Origin: Listeria grayi DSM 20601
GTDB taxonomy: Bacteria > Bacillota > Bacilli > Lactobacillales > Listeriaceae
NCBI RefSeq assembly: GCF_000148995.1
Contig: NZ_GL538352.1
Span: forward strand, 434,001-498,000
Direction: 5' to 3'
DNA: 64,000 bases
Shown here: positions 18,868 to 27,958 of the stretch, piece by piece
Layout: every line of letters begins with the position of its first letter
Position numbering within the stretch: position 1 is the first letter of the stretch
The notes under the pieces: model-generated
Told to the model about the DNA's origin: nothing
The model's input: only the letters and a program-made list of their open reading frames with translations
Database searches by the model: none
Position numbers and translations under genes: made by a program

Positions 18868-18912
18868 ATAAATCTCAGTTAAGCAGGGTTTGTTTACTTA
18901 TCTGAGATTTAT
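18868..18912 (+). terminator. Hairpin between tarJ and tagB (weak terminator or processing site)
   Basis: An 11-bp perfect stem (ATAAATCTCAG at 18868-18878 with CTGAGATTTAT at 18902-18912) closes a 23-nt loop. The following ATTTTGG is a poor T run. Only about 35 bp remain before the next start and no promoter is evident, so partial readthrough is more likely than full termination. Confidence 0.5.
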
Positions 18913-18947
18913 TTTGGCTTAATTCAAAAAAGAGAGGAAATAAAAAA

Positions 18948-20093
18948 GTGAAAAACATTGCGATCCAATTATATCTCCTTTGCTTAAAAATAGTATCCGT
19001 ATGTTTTCACCTTTTGCCGCTCAAAAAGCGTATTTTCCTAGTAGCAACATTTCCAGAGAATGCTAAGGCTGTTTTAAAAGAAGCGAGCAAGCAGAATAAA
19101 GAAGTCATCTGTATGTATGATCCACGGCTGGAGGCAAGTGATTTTGCTGGAGCCGTAGTCAGCAAACAAAATAATTTGAAAAATAAATGGCATCTATTAT
19201 ATTATTTAAATACAAGCGCGGTCGTGCTTATCGACAATTATCTCCCTGAACTTGCTGCAGTTGATTTTAAGACGGAAGCAGTTTGTATCCAACTTTGGCA
19301 TGCAAATGGCGCCTTGAAGCAATTTGGCTGGGAAGATAAGCTGGCGCAAACACGTCCGGATAAGGATAAAGCACGTTTCCAAAAAGTGTATGCACGTTTT
19401 GAGCGCGTCGTTGTCAGTTCAGATGAAATGGCAGCCATTTTTAAGCGCAGTTTCTTAATGAAAGAAGAACAAATGCTTAAAATCGGGATGCCGCGGACGG
19501 ATAAATTCTTTGATGCTACACTTCAAGCGGAAGAACGTCGCTATTGGCGGGAAAAGTGGAACCTAGCAGACGAAAAAGTGATTCTATATGCACCGACTTT
19601 TCGCGATGACAGTTTGGAAAAAGCAGAGCTGGCATTGGATATCAAACAGTTGGAAGCTACATTTGGGGAAACGCACCGTCTTATTCTGAAACTCCATCCT
19701 TCGATTCAGACAGAACTTACTATTGCTGAAGATCCGTTTTTGATCCCCGTTCCAAAACAAACTTCGATCGAATCGATTCTTGCTGCAACGGATATGCTTA
19801 TAACCGATTATTCTTCGATTCCATTTGAATATGCCCTTTACAAAAAGCCGATGTACTTTTTTGCATATGATCTGGCGAGCTATCAGAGTGAGCGGGGGTT
19901 GATTTCTGGTTATGAAACGATCGTTCCAGGAGAAATCGTCCAAACGACGGCCGATTTGGTTCGTGCGATGCAACGGACTCCAGACTTGGAAAAAGTGGAG
20001 CAGTTTGCGAAAAAATGGAATAAATATGCAGACGGCAATGCAACGCAGCGCCTGCTTGCTTTTACGGAGGCATATTTAAGAAAGGAAGACTAA
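18948..20093 (+). CDS. tagB: Teichoic acid primase TagB/TarB (CDP-glycerol glycerophosphotransferase)
   Basis: Membrane-associated enzyme expected to add the first glycerol phosphate to the lipid-linked ManNAc-GlcNAc unit. At 381 residues it has the short primase size, unlike the two longer polymerases in the window. Signatures: VCIQLWHANGALKQFGW, IGMPRTDKFFD, YAPTFRDDS, ITDYSSIPFEYAL and YETIVPGEIV. The N-terminus has an amphipathic/hydrophobic segment that could bind the membrane. The start is GTG at 18948 with AGAGAGG upstream. tagD follows after one base, giving donor synthesis and transfer in one unit (lmo1088-lmo1089 order, from memory). Confidence 0.88.
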   Translation: MKNIAIQLYLLCLKIVSVCFHLLPLKKRIFLVATFPENAKAVLKEASKQNKEVICMYDPRLEASDFAGAVVSKQNNLKNKWHLLYYLNTSAVVLIDNYLPELAAVDFKTEAVCIQLWHANGALKQFGWEDKLAQTRPDKDKARFQKVYARFERVVVSSDEMAAIFKRSFLMKEEQMLKIGMPRTDKFFDATLQAEERRYWREKWNLADEKVILYAPTFRDDSLEKAELALDIKQLEATFGETHRLILKLHPSIQTELTIAEDPFLIPVPKQTSIESILAATDMLITDYSSIPFEYALYKKPMYFFAYDLASYQSERGLISGYETIVPGEIVQTTADLVRAMQRTPDLEKVEQFAKKWNKYADGNATQRLLAFTEAYLRKED

Positions 20094-20094
20094 A

Positions 20095-20478
20095 ATGAAA
20101 AAAGTAATCACATATGGAACTTTTGACTTACTACATTGGGGACACATCAACTTGTTGAAAAGGGCAAAAGCTTTGGGGGATTATTTGGTCGTTGGTCTTT
20201 CCACAGACGAATTTAATGCAAAAAAACATAAAGAAGCGTATCATAACTATGAAAACCGCAAATTGATTTTAGAAGCGATCCGTTATGTCGATGAAGTAAT
20301 ACCGGAAACGGATTGGGAGCAAAAAGCAACGGATATCGAGAAGTACGATATCTCCGTCTTAGTTATGGGAGACGATTGGGAAGGGGAATTCGATGCTTTG
20401 CGGGCTTATTGCGAAGTAGTCTATTTACCAAGAACCAAAGGGATTTCAACATCGCAAATCAAAAACACAAAATTTTGA
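20095..20478 (+). CDS. tagD: Glycerol-3-phosphate cytidylyltransferase
   Basis: Cytoplasmic nucleotidyltransferase that makes CDP-glycerol from CTP and sn-glycerol-3-phosphate, the donor for TagB-type enzymes. The 127-residue length is exact for the family. It shows the catalytic GTFDLLHWGHI (residues 8-18), a conserved central MGDDWEGEFD, and RTKGISTSQIK near the C-terminus. It starts one base after the tagB stop, with the ribosome site AAAGGAAGAC inside the end of tagB. Confidence 0.96.
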   Translation: MKKVITYGTFDLLHWGHINLLKRAKALGDYLVVGLSTDEFNAKKHKEAYHNYENRKLILEAIRYVDEVIPETDWEQKATDIEKYDISVLVMGDDWEGEFDALRAYCEVVYLPRTKGISTSQIKNTKF

Positions 20479-20496
20479 CTTAAAGGAGCAGGACGT

Positions 20497-21480
20497 TTGA
20501 AACCTTTAGTGAGCATCATTATTCCCATTTACAATATGGAAAAATATTTAAAGCGCTGCCTTGATTCCGTCTTGGCGCAAACTTACAGCCATACTGAGAT
20601 CCTATTGATCGATGACGGTTCGACCGATGACTCAAAGCAGATCGCCATGGCTTATCAAGATCCCCGCATCCAGTATTTCTATAAAGAAAATGGCGGTCAA
20701 GCTTCGGCACGCAATTTTGGACTTGATAAAATGAACGGCAAATATGTGATCATGGTGGATAGTGATGATTATCTCCATCCGGAATTGATTACACGCTGCT
20801 TGGAAGAAGTCGAACAGACGGAAGCAGACCTCGTGATCTTCACGTCTTACAACGTCAATCAAGCTGGCGATCAGCAGTATATCCCCAGAAGCCGCGGCGA
20901 GCTGATTCTGGATGCCGGCAGTGTTCCGTGGAATAAGTTTTACTTGGCTACGCTTTGGGAGAACTGCCGCTTCCCAGATGGCTTCTGGTATGAAGATCTT
21001 GGGATCGTGCCGGTTGTCTGTCTGAAAGCAAAACTGCCGGTGGTGATCAGCGATGCTCTTTATTATTATCAAGTCGATCGTGAAGATTCCCAGTCCAATA
21101 TCCAAGATCCGCAGAAGTTTTTAGATGTGGCAAAAATGCTCGCTAATGTCGAGGCGGAACTCGAAAAATGGGGACTGCTGGAACAAAATAGAACGGCATT
21201 GACCTATTTATATATCGAACATTTGATTTATCGCTTAGTTCTGCGTAAAGTAATCTATGTACCAGATAAAACAGTACGACGGCAATTATTAAAACAAATC
21301 AACCAGTTATGCAAGCAAAAAATCCCGGATTGGCGGAGCTATCACTATCAAGCTGGTGGAAAAGTAACCGCTGCTTTGAAAAGAACAGCGATTTTCTGCT
21401 ATTTACACGGTTGGATCCGCTTAGGGGATCTGATTTGGAAGAAGCCATTTGCGATTGCTAGTAAAAGAACCGGTTTTTAA
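20497..21480 (+). CDS. Family 2 glycosyltransferase, teichoic acid locus (first)
   Basis: GT-A fold glycosyltransferase of 327 residues. The N-terminus is the classic VSIIIPIYNMEKYLKRCLDS, followed by IDDGSTDDS, ASARNFGLDK and the metal-binding MVDSDDYLHPE. The C-terminal third is helical and could bind the polymer or membrane. The start is TTG at 20497 with AAAGGAG upstream. It is in the same direction and tightly packed with tagD and the second GT2 gene, so it probably decorates or links wall teichoic acid; the sugar and acceptor cannot be told. It corresponds by order to lmo1090. Confidence 0.85.
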   Translation: MKPLVSIIIPIYNMEKYLKRCLDSVLAQTYSHTEILLIDDGSTDDSKQIAMAYQDPRIQYFYKENGGQASARNFGLDKMNGKYVIMVDSDDYLHPELITRCLEEVEQTEADLVIFTSYNVNQAGDQQYIPRSRGELILDAGSVPWNKFYLATLWENCRFPDGFWYEDLGIVPVVCLKAKLPVVISDALYYYQVDREDSQSNIQDPQKFLDVAKMLANVEAELEKWGLLEQNRTALTYLYIEHLIYRLVLRKVIYVPDKTVRRQLLKQINQLCKQKIPDWRSYHYQAGGKVTAALKRTAIFCYLHGWIRLGDLIWKKPFAIASKRTGF

Positions 21481-21491
21481 GGAGGATAAAA

Positions 21492-22502
21492 ATGCTTCGA
21501 TTATCTGTCATCATTCCCGCATATAACGTATCTGAATATATTGAAGCGTGTCTATACTCTGTTATTCAGCAAACCTATCAAGCACTGGAGATCATTGTCA
21601 TAAACGACGGTTCAACCGATGATACATTAGAAAAAATCACTCAAGTAGCAGCGGAGCATCCACAGATCCAAGTCTACTCACATGAGAATATCGGTTTATC
21701 AGCCACTCGAAATAAAGGTGTGGCACTCGCTAGCGGTGAATACATCACTTTTGTCGACAGTGATGACGTCCTAGACGCTCGGATGTATGAAAAAATGGTT
21801 GGTTCTTTATACGAAGCACCAGCTGATATCGTCACGATCGGTGTAGATCGCCTAGCAGAAGATCAAACGTATACATCGGTGTTACATAAACGCTTTATGA
21901 AAGAAACGATCTATAATACATCGATTTTTGAATCGACCAGATTATTGTATGATACGACTTCTTGGAATAAGATCTACCGTAAGTCGTTCTGGGAAAAAGA
22001 ACAACTCGAATTCCCCGAAGGCTACTTATTTGAGGATATCCCTGTTGTGATGAAAGCTTACTTAGCGACGGAACAAGTAAACTTGATTGCCGAAGTCGGC
22101 TATTTGTGGCGTTCAAGAACGAGCGGCAATAAGTCGATCACGCAGCAGAAAAATTCGCTCAAAATGACAAAAGATCGCTTGCACGCGCTACACTTAGTAG
22201 ACAGTTATTTTGCGGAGAAAAATGTCGGAGAAACATTACAATATAAAAAAGAACTTAAATTTTTGAAGATCGACCTGTTTTCGATGATGGAATGGGCCTT
22301 TCTTTCCAAAACGTATTACAAGGAGATCCAGCCGCTGATCAAAGCATATGTCGAAGCGCATATCCACACAGATGCGATGCAAGGTCTTTCCAAAATCAAA
22401 CAGCAATTTTACCGCTATTTATTGGCAGATAATTATCCTTTATTTGTTTGGACGAGCTGGCGTTATGCCGCCAAAAAAATATTCAAGAAAATCAAAAACT
22501 AA
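21492..22502 (+). CDS. Family 2 glycosyltransferase, teichoic acid locus (second)
   Basis: GT-A fold transferase of 336 residues, with LSVIIPAYNVSEYIEACL at the N-terminus, INDGSTDDT, LSATRNKGVALASGEY and FVDSDDVLDARMYE. It starts 12 bp after the first GT2 gene with GGAGG upstream and is closed by a terminator, so it ends the wall teichoic acid operon. It is a diverged paralogue of its neighbour. Two similar enzymes side by side suggest two sugars or two attachment positions on the polymer; this is inference. Confidence 0.85.
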   Translation: MLRLSVIIPAYNVSEYIEACLYSVIQQTYQALEIIVINDGSTDDTLEKITQVAAEHPQIQVYSHENIGLSATRNKGVALASGEYITFVDSDDVLDARMYEKMVGSLYEAPADIVTIGVDRLAEDQTYTSVLHKRFMKETIYNTSIFESTRLLYDTTSWNKIYRKSFWEKEQLEFPEGYLFEDIPVVMKAYLATEQVNLIAEVGYLWRSRTSGNKSITQQKNSLKMTKDRLHALHLVDSYFAEKNVGETLQYKKELKFLKIDLFSMMEWAFLSKTYYKEIQPLIKAYVEAHIHTDAMQGLSKIKQQFYRYLLADNYPLFVWTSWRYAAKKIFKKIKN

Positions 22503-22508
22503 GCAGAT

Positions 22509-22549
22509 AAACGTCTCGCGGGCTTTTTCGTTTCCCGTGAGGCGTTTTT
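22509..22549 (+). terminator. Terminator after teichoic acid glycosyltransferases
   Basis: A 14-bp stem (AAACGTCTCGCGGG at 22509-22522 with CCCGTGAGGCGTTT at 22534-22547) that includes two G-U pairs in RNA, with an 11-nt loop and a T run. It closes the operon. Confidence 0.8.
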
Positions 22550-22604
22550 ATGCTATCATATTGTATTATAAAGCTGGAAGATTCCAGAAGAATGGAGCAA
22601 AAAC

Positions 22605-24095
22605 ATGAAACATTTGCACAAAGATGACAGTTTAGCATTACATACAGATCTATATCAATTAAATATGATGAAAGCATATTTTGAAGATGGCATCCATGAA
22701 CATAAAACGGTTTTTGAAGTGTTTTTTAGAAATATGCCCTTTGATTCTGGTTTTGTGGTATTTGCAGGTTTGGAGAGAGTTATCGATTACATTGAAAATC
22801 TGCGGTTCACACCAGAAGATATTGCATATGTCCAAGAAGAATTGGGCTTTGACGGGGCCTTTTTAGAATACTTGAAGAATTTCCGTTTCCGGGGAACGAT
22901 CCGGGCAGCACGTGAAGGCGAATTTGTTTTCAAAACGGAACCGATCATTCAAGTCGAAGCAAGTCTAGGTGAAGCGCAATTAATTGAGACAGCTATTTTA
23001 AACATTGTGAATTTCCAAACGTTGATCGCTACGAAAGCAGCACGGATCCGCAGTGTGGTAGAAGACGAATCACTTGCAGAATTCGGTACTAGACGTGCGC
23101 AGGAAATGGATGCGGCAATCTGGGGAACACGCGCTGCATATATCGGCGGCTGTGATTCGACCAGTAATGTTCGTGCCGGAAAGATTTTCGGTATTCCAAT
23201 CTCCGGAACGATGGCTCATGCAATGGTGCAGGCTTACCGTGATGAATACACGGCTTTTAAAAGCTATGCTCGGACGCATAAGAATTCGATTTTCTTGGTA
23301 GATACCTATGATACACTCAAATCAGGCGTGCCGAATGCGATCAAAGTAGCCAAGGAAATGGGCGATGCGATCAATTTCATCGGTATCCGCTTGGACAGTG
23401 GGGACATGGCCTTTCTTTCTAAAAAAGCACGACAAATGCTGGATGAAGCAGGATTTCCAGATGCCAAGATTTTTGCTTCCAGTGATCTGGATGAACACAC
23501 GATCCTTTCATTAAAAGCGCAAAAAGCGAAGATCGATGCTTGGGGCGTCGGCACGAAATTGATTACCGCTTATGATCAGCCGGCATTAGGTGCTGTTTAT
23601 AAAATGGCGGCGATCGCAGATGAAAATGGCGTATGGCAGGATTCGATCAAACTGTCCAGCAATACGGAAAAAGTATCGACACCGGGCAAAAAGAAAGTAT
23701 ACCGGATCATTACGAATGAAACGGGATTGAAAGCAGAGGGGGACTACATTGCGTTGGATGACGAAGCATTAGATACTTCGAAGCCGCTGACGATGTTCCA
23801 CCCGGTCCATACCTATATCACGAAAACAGTGACGAACTATCAAGCAAAAGAATTATTAGTTTCCATTTTTGAAAATGGGGAATTAGTTTACAAGAAGCCT
23901 TCCTTAGAAGCAATCAAGGCGTATAAAGAAGAAAATCTGGCATTACTATGGGATGAGTACAAACGTACGATCCGGCCAGAACAATATCCAGTGGATCTAA
24001 GTGTCAAATGCTGGAAAAATAAAATGCAGAATATCGAAGCGGTTCGTAAAAGCGTCCAAGCGCATTCACCTGTAGATTTAGAAATGCCGTTTTAA
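22605..24095 (+). CDS. pncB: Nicotinate phosphoribosyltransferase
   Basis: First committed enzyme of NAD salvage (Preiss-Handler route): nicotinate, PRPP and ATP give nicotinate mononucleotide. The 496-residue size is that of the long Firmicute form. Landmarks include [18 protein letters not shown] at the N-terminus, [20 protein letters not shown] around residue 170 with the conserved autophosphorylated-His region [11 protein letters not shown] following, and [15 protein letters not shown] near 255. It is 19 bp upstream of nadE, so both salvage steps are coregulated. Listeria needs nicotinate, which fits a dedicated salvage operon. ATG 22605 follows AATGGAGC. Confidence 0.95.
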   Translation: MKHLHKDDSLALHTDLYQLNMMKAYFEDGIHEHKTVFEVFFRNMPFDSGFVVFAGLERVIDYIENLRFTPEDIAYVQEELGFDGAFLEYLKNFRFRGTIRAAREGEFVFKTEPIIQVEASLGEAQLIETAILNIVNFQTLIATKAARIRSVVEDESLAEFGTRRAQEMDAAIWGTRAAYIGGCDSTSNVRAGKIFGIPISGTMAHAMVQAYRDEYTAFKSYARTHKNSIFLVDTYDTLKSGVPNAIKVAKEMGDAINFIGIRLDSGDMAFLSKKARQMLDEAGFPDAKIFASSDLDEHTILSLKAQKAKIDAWGVGTKLITAYDQPALGAVYKMAAIADENGVWQDSIKLSSNTEKVSTPGKKKVYRIITNETGLKAEGDYIALDDEALDTSKPLTMFHPVHTYITKTVTNYQAKELLVSIFENGELVYKKPSLEAIKAYKEENLALLWDEYKRTIRPEQYPVDLSVKCWKNKMQNIEAVRKSVQAHSPVDLEMPF

Positions 24096-24114
24096 GTTTA
24101 GGGAGGAATCGAGA

Positions 24115-24939
24115 ATGAGTTTACAAGAAAAAATTATTGCGGAAATGCACGCCATTCCGGAAATAGAACCGGAAGTAGAGATCCGCAAAAGCGTAGATTT
24201 TTTGAAAAGCTATTTGAAAACATATCCGTTCATGAAAAGCCTTGTTTTGGGAATCTCCGGCGGACAAGATTCTACACTTACAGGAAAGATAGCACAAACA
24301 GCGATCGCTGAACTTCGCGAGGAGACAGGCGATTTGAGCTATCAATTTATTGCTGTTCGTCTGCCGAACGGAACACAGATCGATGAAGAAGACTGCCAAG
24401 ATGCGATCGAATTTATCGGTCCGGACCAAGTGATCACCGTTAATATCAAAGCCGCTGTGGATGCAAGTGAAAAAGCCTTGCAAGACGCCGGCATCGTTTT
24501 ATCTGATTTTGCAAAAGGTAATGAAAAAGCAAGGGAACGAATGAAAGTCCAATATTCGATCGCTGCCATGAATAATGGAGCTGTAGTCGGAACAGACCAT
24601 GCTGCCGAAGCAATCACTGGCTTCTTCACAAAATATGGCGATGGCGGGACTGACATCAATCCGATTTTCCGCTTGACCAAACGTCAAGGCAAACAACTAT
24701 TGAAAGCACTAGGGTGCCCGGAACATTTATACTTGAAGCAGCCAACAGCAGATTTAGAAGACGACCGCCCAGCTTTACCGGATGAAGTAGCGCTCGGCGT
24801 GACATACGATGATATCGATGACTATTTAGAAGGCAAACAATTGCCAAAAGAAACAGTAGCCGTGATTGAAAACTGGTACTTAAAAACCCAACATAAACGT
24901 CATTTACCGATCACGATATTCGACGATTTCTGGAAATGA
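24115..24939 (+). CDS. nadE: Ammonia-dependent NAD synthetase
   Basis: Cytoplasmic amidotransferase-type ligase converting deamido-NAD to NAD with ATP and ammonia, the last salvage step. The 274 residues lack the N-terminal nitrilase domain, so free ammonia is the nitrogen donor. It carries the PP-loop [14 protein letters not shown] near residue 47, [21 protein letters not shown] and the deamido-NAD contact region [17 protein letters not shown]. It has GGGAGGA upstream of ATG 24115 and is followed 9 bp later by an ABM-domain gene in the same unit. Confidence 0.96.
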   Translation: MSLQEKIIAEMHAIPEIEPEVEIRKSVDFLKSYLKTYPFMKSLVLGISGGQDSTLTGKIAQTAIAELREETGDLSYQFIAVRLPNGTQIDEEDCQDAIEFIGPDQVITVNIKAAVDASEKALQDAGIVLSDFAKGNEKARERMKVQYSIAAMNNGAVVGTDHAAEAITGFFTKYGDGGTDINPIFRLTKRQGKQLLKALGCPEHLYLKQPTADLEDDRPALPDEVALGVTYDDIDDYLEGKQLPKETVAVIENWYLKTQHKRHLPITIFDDFWK

Positions 24940-24948
24940 GGGATAAAA

Positions 24949-25257
24949 ATGGACGCTGTGTTTGGATTACTAACAAATTTTCACACCAAACCTGAAGATC
25001 AAGAAAAACTAGCAGAAATACTGCTGAGAGCGGCGGAGGCACTAGAAGACTATCAAACCTGTCTGCAGTATCAAGTCATCCTAAACGCTAATGACCGCGA
25101 AGTAGTCAGTGTACTAGAAGTGTGGACAGATAAGGGGCATCATGAAGCTTCTTTGGAAAATCCTGCAACAGTAGAAGCCATTAATGAAGCCAGACCACTT
25201 ATCCTTTCCATAGAAAGACAAAAAGAATTTGATTTTATTGGTGGAAAAGGAATCTAA
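24949..25257 (+). CDS. ABM-type (antibiotic biosynthesis monooxygenase) domain protein
   Basis: Small cytoplasmic protein of 102 residues with the dimeric alpha-beta barrel ABM fold: a beta strand start AVFGLLTNFHTKPED, a central QYQVILNANDREVVSVLEVWTD and a C-terminal helix. Members include quinol monooxygenases and heme-related enzymes, but many have no known activity. It lies 9 bp after nadE and before the operon terminator, so it is probably co-transcribed with NAD salvage; whether that is functional is unknown. Family call is good, function open. Confidence 0.75.
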   Translation: MDAVFGLLTNFHTKPEDQEKLAEILLRAAEALEDYQTCLQYQVILNANDREVVSVLEVWTDKGHHEASLENPATVEAINEARPLILSIERQKEFDFIGGKGI

Positions 25258-25312
25258 ATATCGTAATTGAGGTTGCAAGTTTCGCTTATAAAAGTTAAAA
25301 TGAGAATAATTG

Positions 25313-25345
25313 AAAAAGGACAGACGGCGATTTGTCCTTTTTTTA
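25313..25345 (+). terminator. Terminator after pncB-nadE operon
   Basis: A 10-bp perfect stem (AAAAAGGACA at 25313-25322 with TGTCCTTTTT at 25333-25342), a 10-nt loop and a long T run ending about 70 bp before guaA. Confidence 0.85.
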
Positions 25346-25358
25346 TAAGCATTTTAAC

Positions 25359-25405
25359 AAGCCGTATTACTTGCGGCTTCATTTTATAGATAAGGTGGGT
25401 ATAAT
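25359..25405 (+). promoter_or_regulatory. guaA: guaA leader: small hairpin and TATAAT close to the start
   Basis: A 6-bp hairpin (AAGCCG at 25359-25364 with CGGCTT at 25374-25379) is followed by TATAAT at 25400-25405. If TATAAT is the -10, transcription would begin almost at the ATG (25413), giving a leaderless or near-leaderless guaA message. No fitting -35 is visible, and no purine riboswitch core was recognised here. Confidence 0.35.
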
Positions 25406-25412
25406 AGGAATT

Positions 25413-26957
25413 ATGAATGATTTTACAGATCAAGAAAAAATTATCGTACTAGACTTTGGTAGCCAGTACAATCAATTGATCACACGCAGGATCAGAGAAT
25501 TTGGCGTGTACAGCGAATTACATCCACATACGATCACCGTAGAAGAAATGAAGGCACTCAATCCGACCGGGATCATTTTCTCAGGAGGCCCGAACAGTGT
25601 TTATGACGAAGGAGCTTTCCGTTGTGATGAAGGCCTCTTTGAAATGGGTATCCCGATTCTAGGGATCTGTTATGGCATGCAGCTGATGACACAGCATTTC
25701 CAAGGAAAAGTAGAAAAAGCGAAAGATCGTGAATATGGGAAAGCAAGTGTCCACGTAGAACAACCCAATCATTTATTTGCGACATTGCCGACTGATCAAG
25801 TCGTTTGGATGAGCCACGGCGATCTAGTTGTCGAAGCACCGGCAGATTTCGACGTTATTTTAACAAGCAAATCTTGCCCGATCGCAGGGATCGCTAACGA
25901 AGAACGCCATCTCTACGGCGTGCAGTTCCACCCAGAAGTGCGCCATTCCGAATTCGGGAATGAATTGCTCAAAAACTTTGCCATCACGATCTGTGGCTGC
26001 AAAGGCGACTGGACAATGGAAAACTTTATCGAAGTCGAAGTCGAAAAGATCCGTGAAAAAGTCGGCGACAAAAAAGTCTTGCTGGCACTTTCCGGCGGCG
26101 TAGATTCTTCCGTAGTCGGAGTCCTTATCCACCAAGCGATCGGCGACCAGCTGACCTGTATTTTCGTGGATCACGGCTTGCTACGCAAAGGCGAAGCAGA
26201 CCAAGTTATGGAAACCCTACAAGGCGAATTCAACATGAACATCATCAAAGTCGACGCCAAAGATCGTTTCTTGAATAAACTAGCAGGCGTATCCGATCCA
26301 GAACAAAAACGTAAGATCATCGGTAACGAGTTTATCTATGTATTCGATGATGAAGCCAGCAAATTAGACGGCGTTGAATTCCTTGCACAAGGAACGCTAT
26401 ACACCGATATTATCGAAAGCGGCACAGCAACCGCCCAAACCATCAAGAGCCATCACAACGTCGGCGGCCTTCCTGAAGACATGCAGTTCGAACTGATCGA
26501 ACCACTGAACACACTATTCAAAGACGAAGTACGCGCCCTAGGAACAGAACTAGGCATGCCAGATGCGATCGTTTGGCGCCAACCATTCCCAGGACCAGGC
26601 CTAGGCATCCGCGTATTAGGCGAGATCACCGAAGAAAAACTAGAAATCGTTCGCGATTCTGACTTGATCCTCCGCGAAGAAATCAAAGAAGCAGGACTCG
26701 AACGCGAGATCTGGCAATATTTCACCGCCCTTCCAAACATCCGCAGCGTCGGCGTCATGGGCGACGGCCGGACCTATGATCATACCGTTGTACTCCGCGC
26801 GGTAACAAGCATTGATGGCATGACAGCAGACTGGGCACGGATCCCGTGGGATGTGCTTGAGAAGATCTCCGTGCGGATCGTGAACGAGGTTTCGCATGTG
26901 AACCGGGTTGTTTATGATATTACGAGTAAGCCGCCTGCGACGGTGGAGTGGGAGTAG
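25413..26957 (+). CDS. guaA: GMP synthase (glutamine-hydrolysing)
   Basis: Cytoplasmic enzyme converting XMP to GMP with ATP and glutamine. The 514 residues contain an N-terminal class I glutamine amidotransferase (nucleophile Cys in LGICYGMQL, then YGVQFHPEV with the catalytic His), the ATP-pyrophosphatase PP-loop [11 protein letters not shown] near residue 232, and the C-terminal dimerisation domain ending [16 protein letters not shown] 25413 starts [20 protein letters not shown]; an in-frame GTG lies 18 bp upstream, so the exact start is uncertain. The 3' end of guaA is a known integration site for islands and conjugative elements, and a decayed integrase follows here. Confidence 0.96.
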   Translation: MNDFTDQEKIIVLDFGSQYNQLITRRIREFGVYSELHPHTITVEEMKALNPTGIIFSGGPNSVYDEGAFRCDEGLFEMGIPILGICYGMQLMTQHFQGKVEKAKDREYGKASVHVEQPNHLFATLPTDQVVWMSHGDLVVEAPADFDVILTSKSCPIAGIANEERHLYGVQFHPEVRHSEFGNELLKNFAITICGCKGDWTMENFIEVEVEKIREKVGDKKVLLALSGGVDSSVVGVLIHQAIGDQLTCIFVDHGLLRKGEADQVMETLQGEFNMNIIKVDAKDRFLNKLAGVSDPEQKRKIIGNEFIYVFDDEASKLDGVEFLAQGTLYTDIIESGTATAQTIKSHHNVGGLPEDMQFELIEPLNTLFKDEVRALGTELGMPDAIVWRQPFPGPGLGIRVLGEITEEKLEIVRDSDLILREEIKEAGLEREIWQYFTALPNIRSVGVMGDGRTYDHTVVLRAVTSIDGMTADWARIPWDVLEKISVRIVNEVSHVNRVVYDITSKPPATVEWE

Positions 26958-26999
26958 CTTTTAGCGATATAGTGCTTTAGGAGCTGGTATTGTATGGCT

Positions 27000-27033
27000 T
27001 GTAGCAGATTGGTATAGAATGCTATCTGCTACA
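27000..27033. repeat. Inverted repeat downstream of guaA
   Basis: A perfect 9-bp inverted repeat (TGTAGCAGA at 27000-27008, TCTGCTACA at 27025-27033) with a 16-nt spacer and no T run. It lies between guaA and the integrase remnant. It could be a guaA transcript end or a protein-binding site of the former element; neither is proven. Confidence 0.5.
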
Positions 27034-27107
27034 TACTACTACTGTTGCTTGAAGAGCATCTATTATTATTTTCGCCTTCAATTTATTACAAATTGGAGGT
27101 TATTTTT

Positions 27108-27857
27108 ATGGGATTAGAAGAATTATTAAAGGAACACTTGTTGAACATGCGTATTTTAGCTCGAGCAGAGAATACGAAGTTTAGCCATAATTTTTATATG
27201 AGAAGGCTATTGACGTATTTAAAGATCGAATTCAACCTTACAAAAGTAGCAGACGTGAGAAGTATTCATATAAAAAATATATTGCATATTTACAAGATCA
27301 AGGTCGTGAGGCAAACATAAGGATTAGTAAAAATATTGCAATCTTTAAAGTATTCTTTAAGTATGCCGTAGAAGAGGAAATAATAAAAGAGTTAGCCGAC
27401 CTTATGCGCCATATTAAAAATTTAAAAGTTGAAAAGACAGTTATCGGAACTTTTACGGACAAAGAAGTAAGTGCGAGGATAAATGCGATTACAGGGAGCA
27501 CATATAGTAATATACGTGACAAAATGATTTTACTTCTACTACTTGATTGTGGCGTTCGAGTGACAGAATTAATATCGATTAAGAATGCCGATGTGAACGA
27601 TAATAACATTTTAATTCATGGCAAAGGCAGTAAAGAGCGCGTAATATACATTAGAGCAAGGCTAAAAAACACCTCACTCACATTGCAGACTATTTTTTGC
27701 TTAGCCAAACAGCTGAGAAAGTAGACAGAAGCCGCAAGGACCATTGCTGGCGTCCGCTCGAAGGTGCGTGTCAGCCTTCATACATGCCATCTTTGCGCAA
27801 GCACAGTTGCGGAACGGGCATGACGTGTATTCCTTAAGTCGTCTAAACGGGTTCTTT
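27108..27857 (+). pseudogene. Tyrosine recombinase (integrase) remnant at the guaA 3' end
   Basis: Broken site-specific integrase. The intact-looking start (ATG 27108, preceded by TTGGAGG) gives about 70 residues of a SAM-like N-terminal domain ending at a stop at 27320. In another frame from about 27404 the catalytic domain appears, with the first catalytic Arg in DCGVRVTELISIK and GKGSKERVIYI. After about 27665 the frame is lost again; beyond that, pieces such as VSLHTCH and, one base shifted, FAQAQLRNGHDVYSLSRLNG (about 27790-27854) recall the conserved HxxR/C-terminal box. The active-site Tyr region is missing. This marks a former island in the guaA hotspot, where L. monocytogenes EGD-e carries a Tn916-like integrase gene (from memory). 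Confidence 0.82.
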
Positions 27858-27858
27858 T

Positions 27859-27945
27859 TTATTTTTTTACGGACGACATTTTGAAGAATGCTATTGATGC
27901 AATAATGGGAGCTAAGGCTACTAAAATACCTATAAATAATGTCAT
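27859..27945 (-). CDS. 28-residue hydrophobic membrane peptide
   Basis: A very short gene on the minus strand. AAGGAGG lies 9 nt before ATG 27945, an ideal ribosome site. The product begins MTLFIGILVA, forms one membrane helix (about residues 3-21) with a central Pro, and ends in the basic tail SSVKK. It starts 14 bp after the stop of the secreted-protein gene, so both are likely one transcript. Size and layout resemble type I toxin or holin-like peptides and small immunity or leader peptides, but no family is recognised and no antisense RNA was identified. The gene has no homologue I can name; the ribosome site and membrane profile are the only support. Confidence 0.55.
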   Translation of the reverse strand: MTLFIGILVALAPIIASIAFFKMSSVKK

Positions 27946-27958
27946 ACTAGATTCCTCC

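Noticed and set aside
25258-25412. Purine riboswitch in the guaA leader.
   Set aside because: The region holds a terminator and a small hairpin but none of the conserved loop sequences of a purine aptamer that I could recognise.
27045-27107. An upstream start for the integrase remnant at 27045.
   Set aside because: The ATG at 27108 has a good TTGGAGG site and the upstream residues are not integrase-like.
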